Assembly (NCBI RefSeq): GCF_021347895.1
Contig: NC_067113.1
Coordinates: forward strand, 40,463,474 to 40,527,473
Reading direction: 5' to 3'
From: Acanthochromis polyacanthus
Taxonomy: Eukaryota > Chordata > Actinopteri > Pomacentridae
Length of the DNA: 64,000 bases
A model generated the notes under the pieces. The model did no database searches. It was not told the DNA's origin and saw only the letters and a list, made by a program, of their open reading frames with translations. Made by a program: the position numbers and the translations under genes. Of this stretch, positions 1 to 12,300 are shown piece by piece. Every line of letters begins with the position of its first letter. Within the stretch, counting starts at the first letter, position 1.

Positions 1-3000
1 GATGCATGATAACACAGTTTGATACGGCGCCTGACTGACTGATATCATCATAACAACGCTCAGTCTGCTGTGCGCGATTCAAATTTACACCTCTTCAGAA
101 AGATGTCAAGTGGAGCTGCTGCTTATCACGTCACAATGCGTCTCAGAAAGGAGAGGCGAAGACAGGCAGAGGAACCATCGCACTGCAGAGGAGAGCAGTA
201 GATAATGAGGACTGATCGGGAACGTCTCGAAGATCAAATCCTCGTATTGAAAAGCTGCTTGTGTTTTTCTTTTATACTCAATACTCATTTCCTTCCTGGT
301 CTGAACCCTTAATCAGTCTATGCTTCCTTCTGACAAGAGAAGAGTAAAACCTGCAAATTAAATATTTGCTTTTTCCTTTTGCCGATTCATTATTTGAACC
401 TAGATTTAGATTTAGACACTGAGGAACACGAGCACATATTGTAATAAAGCAACAACTCAAACTAAAGCTGGTGCAGCTACTAAAGGGAGGTAGTCAAATG
501 GTTTGTACATAGAGATATATGCATATACGGGTGTGTGTATTCCAGGTTTTTTATATTATACATCATGTATCTTATGTGTTTTTAGGAGCATGTGTTCGGT
601 TTTTACCTTTGTCTCAAACAACACGTGGCAGATAATAATAAAATAAACACTGAACTTTGAAACCTCGAGACCTAAAGACGCCGAAAAGAAGCAAAAGATA
701 TATTAGGTGATAAAATACGGCAGTAAAAGTATCAATTATTAATGGAGCAAGCATTAATTTATGAGCAAAATAAACCAAGACGTGCCCTGCTCAGTGTTGT
801 TAATGGTGTTAAGTTTCTAGAAATCCTGTGCGTTCATCTGCACAAAATAAAAAATATTATGCTGATCAAATCGGTCAGATTTCTCATGCTAATCCTAACC
901 CCACTACCAACACACATTTTATGTTTCTATTACATGATAAATAGCCTGCAAATACATAATTTTATATGTGAAAACTATAAATGCAGACATGAACTGTCTT
1001 ACAAATGAAAGACGTTAACGTGTAAGATCACGCTTCATTTGTAAGGTTAAAAATTTAATCTTGACATTCGAAAACTCAGCAGACAAAAAGTCCAATCAGT
1101 AGCTGCTGTGGAGCTTTTGATCGTCACACATGAGCTTCCTCATGATATGGAGTTTGCCACTTGTGACATGTTGGAAACTGCCGTCAGCTGCGCAAAAGCG
1201 GCCTCATAGCGGAGGACCACCTTTTCGACACGCTGCCCGGGGAAGTTAAAGAGTGCATCAGCCGAGACACCACCTTTACGAACGGCTTATAGCACAACAG
1301 AGCGGCTGGCAATAACAGATTCAAGACACTTTTTACTATTATCCATAAAAATGAATGCATTTTTCTTAATTATTTTAATGGGGTATCTTAGTTACTTATA
1401 TTTTAATGTGATTTAGAAAAGATGCAGATTGCTTTTGTTGTTGCTAATTATGTATCTAATTCAGCTTTTTTTTCCCCCGTAGCTTTTAGAAATCCAGCTT
1501 CTTTATATAATGCCCAATAAACCAAAACTGTTTGCTCCAGCGACACCGTATGTAGATTTGTTGTTATCGTTTTAGGTACTCAGGTATATTTGAAACCACG
1601 GGGAATAATCTTTTAGCCTTAACTGCTGCCATTTTATTTTTTTACAGTGAGGGCTTTCACAAACAAAAAGGCCAAAAATGAATAATTAACGTCGTCACTT
1701 TTTCATCCAGACACCATCCGCACAACAACTTTCACATGTTATAGACGCAAACACAATGCAGCAGTCCTTTTCTCGGTAGTTTGTAGCTTTTGTCAAACTC
1801 ATAATCGATGTATATTGACACTGAACGGAAACCCACGACTGTACCTGTGAACTACAAACTCATCCCACATGACATCATCACAGTGGCCTGTTGGTGGCAG
1901 TTATATCTAAAAGAAGCACAAATTTAAGGGAGAAAATCAAATGCGCAAAAACGGAAATGCCCATAAATCGCATATGACACATAAAAAAATAAATGAAGAA
2001 CGTTAAATAGTGTTGTCCTCGCTGTTGTTCAGTACTGCCTGTGAGTCATGTGTGTCTCAGTCCAACAGTCATGGTTTTTGCATAATGCAGACGTTCTGAT
2101 TTCCATTTTTTTCTGCACACTTTAAGGACTTCTCATCTTCTTCTCAGTGAATCCTGCATATTTGCATATTCACATTCGGTTGTGTGGAACACTTGGTTCT
2201 ACAGTTTGCTTTACAACTCACACAAAAGGACATTTACTTTATTAAACGGTGGGAAAAACAGCACATACACTTTTATTATTTCAGTCATTAGTCCGTGCTT
2301 TTTAAGCGGGTGACAAACGTAAAACGTTTGAACCCACGCCGACCTAAACAGCTGAACTTCAACATCTGGTTTTGATCTTGGAAGCAGAGGAAAAAACTGT
2401 CAGAGAAGTCCTCAAAGGGCAAAATGGAAACCGAAGCATTTACAGATTTCACCATAACCAGACAAACTTCACCTGCTGTTGAAGATCAAGCGGTCAAACT
2501 GATTTCTTAGCCGTTTATAATGAACCAGGAATATTTTTCCTCACTGGTGATTGACATAATAAAATACTCCAGTCACATGTAGCACCTTAGATTTAATATG
2601 TAAATTATTTGAGAGTCTCATCCGCCTTTAAAGAGTAAATTTAGCACCTGGAATTCGGCCAAACCGTATGTGGCCAGACGCTAAATTTTCACATGTGAAA
2701 TTTGTTAAATCTACATTTTTCTTTTCTTAATTAGATTTTTCTATGTTTTGAAAACACATTAGAAGCCTAAAAATATCTCCCTGTATAAATTCTGTTCAAA
2801 GTAAACACCAAATAAATCAGCTATTTGCTGGAAATGCTGGACGCCTGATTAAAGCATCTCTAATTTTTTTTAAAAAAAGCCACATTAGTGTGAGTTCTGT
2901 GCATTTCCAGTACAGCTGAGAGTCTGCTGAAGTAAAGCCGAGTGCTAATGACATCAGCCCAATCTTTATCCTCTCACACATATAATGAATTACCGGCAGA

Positions 3001-3599
3001 GTCTGAGAGGCTTTACAGTGATGTAATGCGACCACACATGAGACGAAGATGCAGACGAGAACGCACACAGCGGAGAGGCCATTAGGAGAGAAAAGAAAAG
3101 CTCAGTGAGTGAGGCGTTCACCTGAAGCTGTTTGGATGAAACCCTCTCCTCCTTTATCCCCTCTCTCCGTTCAGTAAAGTGCTCCTGCCCTATAGGTGAG
3201 AAAGAAAAACCATTTCTTTTTTAAGCTTATAGAGGTCACTGCGGCTGGACGGTGGTTCTGCACGGGGGCAAAGAAACGCTAAAGAAGCAGCAAGTTGAAA
3301 GAGAAAGAGAGCCGCAGTGTGAATCAGCCAAATTAAAAGCCGGCCAAGTCAGCTGGAAGCCACAGAGACGTAGAATCTCAACTACAGACTCAATCCGAGC
3401 CTGTGGATTAAGAAAGTGGATCACCTCCTACAGCTGATGAGGATTTTAAAGAGACAGTAACAGATCTCTGTTTATTCACAGCAGCAGCTCAGATGTGTTT
3501 ACAAAGAAGCAATGTTAAAAAAAAAAAAAAGGAGAAATACGACCACAATCCGACTGAAATAAGGAGGAACGGCTTAAAGAAGCACACTAGTATCACAAA

Positions 3600-4000
3600 A
3601 TGTATGTTTGTTTAGTACTTCTCATTCAGCAATAATAAAATATATTTGGTCCTAAAAATATCACATTACAGTGCATTAGATATACATAAATAAATGTGGA
3701 GGGAGTTCATTGAAGGCCAGCTTGTACAAATAAGTTCCTACTTGGCTTTTAAAAGTGCTCACTGAGGTTGTTAACGTCTCTTCAGTGTCAGCTGGGAAAG
3801 TGTTTCAGATTTTGGTTGCATAACGTGAGGAGGTGTTTTTATGGGTGGGGTATTGGAGGATCGAGCCGGGACAAGAAGCCTCAGCAGCTCAACAGCAGAC
3901 TGTAGGTTAGAGCTAATTTAACGCTGAGGCCAGTGTCGAGTGGCCAGCGTCCCTGTTTCTGGTTCTACTTAACCCCTGAAGCCCTAGGATTGTTTTTTTC
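3600..4000. repeat. Possible retroelement-derived repeat
   Basis: The segment around 3700-3920 reads like common fish interspersed repeats that encode the statistical-text-like run of group-specific 3' untranslated sequence found near L2-type LINEs. I recognise only general style, not a family. No target duplication or poly-A tail was seen. Confidence 0.25.
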
Positions 4001-4017
4001 CCCAATATATAGATTGA

Positions 4018-4425
4018 AACTCAAACTCCCACTTTTATCCATGTGCTAGCATAATTGCACAAGAGTTTTCTAGTCATCAATGAGCCTTTCAGCACCATTA
4101 GCTAACACAATGTAGCATTAGAACACAGGAGTGATGGTTGCTGGAAATGTTCCTCTGTACCCCTATGGAGATATTCCATTAAAAATCAGCAGCTAGAATA
4201 GTCATTTAGCACATTAACAATGTCTACACTGGATTTATCATTCATTTAATGTTATCTTCATTGAAAGAAACTGCTTTCCTGTCGGTTTATACTCTATTAG
4301 AACTCATCACAATCAATTGGAATGCATTTTCTCAAAAATTTGTGACAATTTTAAGGCACATGAACCATTTCGGATGTGCCAATTTGAGAAAAAAATGCTT
4401 AAAAATGGGGGAAATTTTTGAAATC
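4018..4425 (+). repeat. Non-autonomous DNA transposon, family B copy 1 (internal part)
   Basis: The core from about 4022 to 4270 is nearly identical to 4545-4760 and 24835-25020. All three contain the landmarks CAATGAGCCTTTCAGCACC and ACAGGAGTGATGGTTGCTGG. The terminus seen in other copies (ACCGTTCAAAAGTTTG or its complement) is missing on the left side here. Such elements are widespread in fish and end in a short inverted repeat around CTTTTGAACGGTAGTAT. Confidence 0.7.
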
Positions 4426-4544
4426 TATCACTGACATCTCTGCTTTACCAACTTCTCTCCCTTTTTGATTGCATATCCAGCCAGAAGAAGCCCGTTTTTT
4501 AAATAAAAGACGAAAATTTGGCATAATTTTGTGTTTGAGGCTGA

Positions 4545-4828
4545 TTCGTGAGCTACCATAACTGCACAATGGTTTTCTAATCATCAATGAGCCTTTCAGC
4601 ACCATTAGCTAACACAATGTAGCATTAGAACACAGGAGTGATGGTTGCTGGAAATGTTCCTCTGTACCCCTATGGAGATATTCCATTAAAAATCAGCTAG
4701 AATAGTCATTTACCACATTAATAATTTCTAGACTGGATTTATCATTCATTTAATGTTATATTCATGGGGGAAAAAAATGTTTTTCTTTCAAAAATAGGGA
4801 CCCCCAACTTTTGAACGGTAGTATAGCT
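4545..4828 (+). repeat. Non-autonomous DNA transposon, family B copy 2
   Basis: This is a second copy directly behind the first in the same orientation, running into the right terminus CTTTTGAACGGTAGTAT near 4811-4827. The closeness of two truncated copies suggests a local duplication or a nested insertion. Confidence 0.7.
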
Positions 4829-6082
4829 CTTCTTCATTTTGATTTTTTGACTGATGTTCCTACATGAGAATATCAGTAATAGTTCCACAACTGTTGGACC
4901 TAAATTTGAGGCAGAAAAAACAAAACACAACCTGAATCTATTTTACAGGGTAGTCAGGATGGTACCAAACGCTGCGTTAGTAAAGAAAGCCCCATCATTC
5001 AGGCTTTCAGGAATGGTTTCTCACATTTGCTACGTATGAAACTACAAAATCTGTGTTTTCGAGACCGTCGTCAGTACGCTGCAGTTTTAAGGTGGAAACG
5101 TTCCACCACTGTGTGAACTTATTATTTTGCTCACAATGTGCCTTCTAACATATAAAAAAAGCACTATACAAACTTGTTAAAAGGCTAAATGACTAGATTT
5201 TCACCTGAGGGGGGTCTTTCAGTCCTTGGCTATTTAAAAAATAAATAAAACATCCTCAAATTCAGTCTGTAAAAACTACACAACCGTGAGACCAAAATGA
5301 ACATCGATGGGCTCTGTGCACAGCAAAACTTCTAAAAATGGTGGCTGGTTGTGGTTTAATAACAGAAACAACTCAGTTCTTGTAAAGAGGAGCTCCAGGG
5401 AGGAAAGTGTTACGAGTCTAGTAGTTAAATTCTGGATGAGCTGTAATTTTTCCTCCAAGTTTTTGGAACGGCTCGATAATAATAAAAAAAAAAGCGCTAC
5501 AATGAGGGATACGACAACAGACAAAGGCGTGAATGTGTTTTTCTGCAAATCCTTTTGGTAAAAATGACCAAACTCTGGCAATATTTCTGAAGAGAAACAT
5601 GAATAAATACAAGATTTTGCGATGGCAGATGGTAACTTTTGATTTGACAGCCCAATATTTCAAAGCCGTTTCTTCTTTGTGCTTCTTTTGACTGCTTGAA
5701 AATTGATGAAATAACCGGTGGCGCTGGTTTGAAATGAAAACGGTCGAAACTCTCAGCAGCCGGCAAACGTTCTGTTGAGTCTTTGGTTCTGATCGATAAC
5801 TCCGACAGCGCGGTGTCAGTTATGGTCCACACTTTACATAAGAAAAGCTCTATTTCTAGTATTTTTGGGGGAATATTTTTTACCAGATGGAGTTTTCCTA
5901 GTTGTCAAGCAACAGTACATATTTAAATTTATAGTTCTTAGAGCGCTTTAAAGATTTTTTGTCCATGTTGACTGTATTTGTATTAAATTTTTGTTGTAAA
6001 ATGTCAAGAATAAACTTACATTCCTACTTTTAAACCGACATAAAAGCAAAATCCTCAATGTGCTCAAAAAGTTGTCTATACA

Positions 6083-6655
6083 CAGTCATGGAAAAAATGA
6101 TTAGACCGCTCGTTTTCTTCAATTTCTTGTTCATTTTAATGTTGTTTAAAGACTTGTTGCTATGGTAACGGCTCCAGATTAGTTTAAAAATGAAGATAAG
6201 TCATGAACCATCAAACCCAAAAAACTCGACTATTTCACAGACATAAAGCAGCATTAAGCTCGTTAGAGAAACAGATAAGAAGCTCTGTACAGGATTTACA
6301 GGATCTCAGAAATACTTCTGCTCCAACAAGATAAAAGGTAAACCAGCAGGTCAGGTGGTCCTGGTACAACTAAAGGTACATTTGTTTGGATAAATATAAT
6401 GACAACAACAAAAATAGCTCATAAGAGTTTGATTTAAGAGCTGATATCTGGCTGTTTACTGTGGTTTTCTTGATAATAACCAAAATCACTTCATTTCTTC
6501 CATCAGTAGCTACGGCATTGTTCTGTCAAAAACAGGTTTTAGGATTCCATGTTTTCTTTTCTGTCCGTTTTAGTCACCTGATCCACACAGGAGTTAATAC
6601 TTGACTGCATAAGTATTGTCTTTGATGGCCAGGGCGGTCCAATAATTTTTTATAT
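6083..6655. mobile_element. Non-autonomous DNA transposon with CAGTCATGGAAAAAAT ends
   Basis: The left end reads CAGTCATGGAAAAAATGATT and is followed by AGACC. The right end near 6633-6650 (GGCGGTCCAATAATTTTTT) is a decayed complement of the left end. No transposase ORF is present. The ends match a MITE type I know to be common in teleosts. The right terminus has lost its last bases. Confidence 0.6.
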
Positions 6656-8292
6656 AAACATTTCCATTTCTGTTAAAACTGCACAAACTCCATCTACTGA
6701 GGAAGATCAAGCAACACCACCAAAAGCTCCTTCAGTGTTAAGCTTAAAAAGAATAAAAAAGAAAATCAAAAACAGATAACGTGCATTTAATTGTGTTTGT
6801 GAAAGAGGGGTAATCAAAACAATATAAAAAGCAGAAATTAACCACAGACTGTCACAAACTGAAGCTATCTTTTTCAGAAATAAACCGAGGGAGTAATGTT
6901 AAGTGAGTAAAAAAAACAAAATACAGAGCTTCGCCAAATCCAGCCCACTAAACCAAAAATCCTTTAATGTCTGCTACCCAGACGATGCCCTGATCAGAGC
7001 CGTCAGCCTGTGAATAAATCTAAACACGGCGATGTAAAAGCGTCACAGAGGCTGAGCTGTGTTACGGGCTGCGTGGTCCGGAGGGCCGATGACACTGAAC
7101 GTCGTGCCCGAGATGCTGCAAACCCAGCCAGCCGGGAGGTCGTCATGTCTGCCTGTCAGCTGCTCACAAACCTGCTGCAGCCGGCGGCGCAAACTGACTT
7201 TAATGTGCACTAACAATTTCATAGGTGGCAGCCCGGTCGGTGCTACAAGGTGCAGCAGCAGAGCGCTCACTCCAGCGAGGATTATGACGGTTAACTGAAG
7301 CGCTGATACGGGCTGTATTTGACTCAGAAAAAATAAGCTTTCTAATATTATTTGACTTGTTATTTTTACACGCTTTACTGATAAATAAACACACAATAAT
7401 GTTAACTGTGACTGCTGAGTGTGGCACATTCACTGAAGAGGCGGTTTGGTTTCACTACGACTAAAATAGATGCAGCGTTTTCTGCGCTTCGTTTCTGGTG
7501 CATCATATTCGGTTGAGCTGCAGCTGAGAATTTTCAAGCAGTTTTAATGACATCAGTGTCACTGACCGTTGTAAGACTTCATCCTCTAATTTACAGCAAA
7601 AGCAAGAGTCAGTATTTATCTCTGCAACTCCCAGTCGTACTGCAGTAAACAGCCTCACGGCCTTGGAGTAAATTGCAACGTTTGAGAGTCTTGAACTGTG
7701 TTTTTCACGACAGAGGACGATTTTTCAGTGCATTACAGTGGAAATTCAGAATCAAAAGTAGGCTATGATGTGGGGTCCAGTTACAGAGTTGATCTGAGTG
7801 ATCTTTTTTATTCTTTGATGATCACTGGATGAAAATGATGTGAATCAAAAAGCTTTGGAAATAATTATTAGACCAACTGCAGTTTTCCACACACCAGTTT
7901 AACATTTTGTCAGGATTTTCTCACAGTGGTTAATTATTTTTATTAAATTCTAAATTATGAAAAAAATACGATGTATTGAAAGCGTAAAAATGTCCAAGAA
8001 GTCATACTGAATCCTCACATCATCTCGGTGCCAAACAAAGAGAGATACGACGAGATAACCGCTTGGATTCAGCAAAACAGCGTCCTTTACAACCTTTAGA
8101 AAAAACTGCAGAATGGCTTCACCAAGAACCGCAAAGGAAGAGACAGAAAATGATGCGCACAGTAGTCTGATAGTCTTTTCCAAAAATGTATGCCAAGGCC
8201 TTTGCAGTCAGACTTAAATGAACTCCTATGGGAGTTTCGGACGGGCGTATTGGTGCACCACCTCCAACAAAACCCCAAATGGAAGAACGGTG

Positions 8293-9315
8293 TTGGAACT
8301 TGGAAAATCAATGCCAAGGAGCACTGAAGATGTTCTGTTGACATGTACTGATCTTACTAAGATGTTTTATATTGGCGTTTCCTTTTATTTGCCCCTGTCT
8401 ACACATAATAAAGAGGCTGCATGCAAGTTAGCATGGAATGGCGATGGAATTTCAGCATTTTTTAACGCATGTGATAATAAAACAAAGCACCAAGTTAGAT
8501 TCCAACCTTGATGAAACCAAAGTCTTGTGGATTCGTCACTTAGGGAAGATAATTTGCTAGCTACTAAACTGAAATACTTCACTAGACATGTGGAAAACTG
8601 ATCTGCTTGCTGGTGCAACAGATAAGGTCAAGAGTTCACTGGAGTGAGCAGGATTTATCCTCCATCCAGCTGACCAGAGAAAAAACCCAACACTGTCATC
8701 CCTAAGAATGGTGTTCATCCCTCCAGTAGAGTTCCAGAGACTTGGAAAGTCAATGCCAAGGAGCACTGAAGATGTTCTGTTCACCTTTAGTTTGCCCCGT
8801 CTACACATAATAAAGAGGCTGCACGCAAGTTAGCATGGATTGGCGATGGAATTTCAATAGTTTTGAACGTATGTGGTCATAAAACAAAGAACCAAGTTAG
8901 ATTTCAACCTTTACGAAGCCAAAGTCTTAAGGATTCGTCACTAAGGGAAATGTCTGTGTAGGTTCTCATTCATCAGGTCATGGTTATCCAAAGTAGTTTA
9001 AATCAATCCACTGGACTTTAAGAAAGTTCCTTGAAGACATTTCACCTCTTCTTCAGTTCTGAATTGAAGAAGCCTCTTGGATGAGAGGTGAAACATCTTC
9101 AGGGAACTTTCTTAAAGTCCAGTGGATTGATTTAAACGACTTTGGATATCACTTAGGGAAGATACTGTGCTAGCTGCTAAACTGAAATACTTCCCTAGAT
9201 ATGTGGAAAACTAATCTGCTTGCTGGTGCAACAGATAAGGTCAAGAGTTCACTGGAGTGAGTAGGATTTATCCTCCATCCAGCTGACCAGAGAACAAACC
9301 AACACTGCCATCCCT
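8293..9315. repeat. Tandem duplication of about 0.4 kb, second copy interrupted
   Basis: The segment 8293-8705 is repeated with moderate divergence at about 8735-9315. Shared landmarks are CAATGCCAAGGAGCACTGAA, TAATAAAGAGGCTGC and GATAAGGTCAAGAGTTCACT. The second copy is about 200 bp longer because a foldback element sits in it. No coding function was recognised. Confidence 0.85.
8950..9148. mobile_element. Foldback MITE inserted in the tandem duplication
   Basis: Inverted arms lie at 8996-9031 and 9103-9137 (TTTAAATCAATCCACTGGAC and its complement). The centre carries the common fish motif GATGAGAGGTGAAACATCTT. The insert is flanked by TCACTAAGGGAA and TCACTTAGGGAA, whereas the uninterrupted paralogous copy at about 8535 has this 12-bp site once. 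The empty site inside the window makes the insertion call strong. Confidence 0.8.
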
Positions 9316-12300
9316 ACAGCCACACCGATACTGACACAGAGCCAGGAATGACAATGAGGTAATGCTTGCTAATATAAACAAAAATGGGGGGAAAAAAAAT
9401 GCGACACCATGAAGGTCACTTTATTTTGAGCCCTTCACTGCTGCTTGTTGATGAGCAAGTTGTCATCCCGAGGCGATGATGAGTTTGTCTTTAAAAATTA
9501 GCTGGAGCGTGATGGACAGACGGGGCTGAGGGAGCGTCTGGAGCCCGTTGGAGGTAAAGAAGCCAGAGCGGTGTGTCTGATTGAGGTATTTAGGGCCTTA
9601 AGTGTGACTGACAGTTTTGATTGCGGAGTAGTTAGGACGCGGAATGAGCAGGGCGATGGAGATTATGCGAGACGGGGAGAAGTAGGAGAGACTGTCAGGG
9701 CTGTCAACCAGATGAAAATGACATCCAAAGACCCCCTTCTTCAAAAGGCTCTGGGGCTGTAATTATGCTCCACAAAACGCATGCTCCACTGTTCAGGTTA
9801 AACTGCAAAGAAATGAATAGCAATGATAGCGGTGTTTATTTACTTGAGAAAACAGGCAAACAAAACGTAATATAATGGCTCAAGGCTGCTTTGATTTAAG
9901 CATGAAAACACCGCCTAATGTTGCTAGCCTGAGCTGTGGGGATTTGATGGGGTGATTAGTGCAATTTGTTTAAGATGTTTTTACAAATTTTAACGATTAT
10001 TGGCATTAAAGTGGGAACAGATCGATGGAGAAATATCTAGTTATTAGCACAGACTGCAAACAAACATTTTGGTTCACTTTAAACTTTACATTTATGAGTT
10101 GTAATTTAAAAGTAAATTCTAAAAAGAAAAAGCGCCCAGCAGGTCATTTAGCTCCCTTACAGTGGATTAGTTGCACGTGTAATCATGTTAAATTTGTCTC
10201 CAGTCAAGCTAGAATTTAGCATGCAGCTTTAAATCCGGTCTTTTTCTGATAAGTAGCACCAAACTACACACCAAATTATTAGGATATTATGGCCTAAAAA
10301 CCAAACTATTACCAGCTTTGGCTCATACGCTACATGAGTGATGACAGTTTTCTGACTTTTTGTCGTTCCTCCTACACATTTCACTCAGTTTGCACCAAAG
10401 TTTGCAAGTTAAATGTTTGGATAAGCCTAGGGGAAAAAAAACCCTTTTTTATTGTCATGACATGTCATTTTCCAATAATTGGCTGCCAAACGTCGGTGGA
10501 ATAATTGACACAAACTGCTCTAACTCTCGAACAAACTGTGAAAATTACGGCAGCATACATTCTTCTACTTCACATTCCACTTGGTGATAAATTTCAACTG
10601 TTATATGTCATTCGCCATGAGTTAGAGTACAATAAATTTGGCAAACTTCATTTATTATTCCAGGCAGCCAGATGTAGATTGCATGGCCCGTATGTGGGTT
10701 TTGCTCTCTGACTGCTTACTAGTTGTTTTGAACACCTATCTTAAAGTTTTACCACAGTTCTGGGCAGTTTTTCCATCAGAAACCTCCTTTATCTTATCGC
10801 TAAACCAGCTATAACAAATCTGATTCATGTTGTACATAACTGCTGCAGACATTTCCTTGGTATTGCTGTGATTAAAAACCATCAAACCGCTAATTAAACC
10901 CAGAATTTGTTTGCACAAAGCAGCATATTTTCTAAATGTGCTTCTCTTTCCCAAGCAGGCAACAGCCCTGATTTCTGCAGTGCTTGCCAAAAGGAGGCCT
11001 TATACATGTTTCATGAGATCTGCCTGGTTTTTATGTTTTTGCTGAGGCGGGAGAAAGAAGCTCCGACGCTTTGGAAGTCTGCTGGCATTTTCCAGAGCTG
11101 CAGTGCCCTTTAAATTGGTGGGAGGATGATGGGATAGTGTCCAGTTGCCAGACAGGGAGAGCGGGTAGCGGAGCTGATGTGGAGATAACGAGGTCTTTCC
11201 AGGAGTCTCTGCAGGATGTGGATGTGTTGAAGTTATAGGGCTTAATAACACTCCTAATCAGGTGGTAGTTATGGAGCAGCGGGCGAGCCAGCAGCAGGGG
11301 CTTTGGAAGGAAATGAGAGCGGCAGGAGGAGAGGAAGCGGAGTGATTGGCAGAGCAAGTTTGACATTCCTGGTGTGTTGTCGAATGGCGTGGTGCGACAG
11401 AGTCAACACGAGTGCAAGTGTGTTTGTGATCGGCTGAGTGGGAGTAGCACTGATGCGAGCAGCAGCCATCGGTGTTGTGTTATTTTCCTCTCCGCTGAAG
11501 AAAATGTCCCCAATCTGCTGTTGTATTATCCTTTTGTGTTACACATCCCTGAGGGAGCGTCACTAAATAGCTTGCCTGCTGCCCACTGCACGAGGGATCA
11601 GTGACAAATCCCCCAGAAGGGGAAAGTGATAATCTCAAGGAGCATAAGCCCGTCCCAGAGGAGAAGAAAACATCCTGCCTCTCTGTTTTTCCTGCTGCCT
11701 TTTAAGTCTCATGGAAAGCTCCAGACTAACACTAATCAACTTCTTCTTCGGAGTTGTGGATGTAAGTCTGCTCTACGTTTTAAACGGGATCATGATAAGT
11801 GGATTTCACTGCTGCGAGATGGTCCGTGTTTATAAAAAGACCACGTCCTCAAACTTAAATCATCCTCCACACGTGGCATGTGTTTCATTAGCACAATGCG
11901 TTTGATTGAGTGGATGAATCCGAAACCGTTTTCCTAAAATCCATCCATCCGGCCATCCTGGCAGCTCTGCACCGGCTCCAATCAATCAATCAATCACAGC
12001 TGGACTCGGTCTTGATTGATTCCCCTTATTAAGTAATTGAAAAATCCTTTCCAGTCAGACCAGTTTGCAGAATCTGAAGCCTCCTTTTCTTGCAGCTTCT
12101 ATCACAGCTGCCAAAACATCACATTGAAATGGAAATAGCCCTGAATGTCTGGCTGCTCTGTTGTGGTGAATTAATGCAGCTCTGCGTGTCTTTCCTGAGT
12201 AAATCTCAGGCGGCATTAAAAGGAAGAATGTTTAAATGTTGAATGTTTAAAATGCTCCAAACATGTCACCCCTGATCATGCCACCCTGAATAACAGATGT

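Noticed and set aside
7010..7430. GC-richer cluster of overlapping ORFs on both strands
   Set aside because: No frame stands out and no family is recognised; overlap on both strands indicates composition effects.
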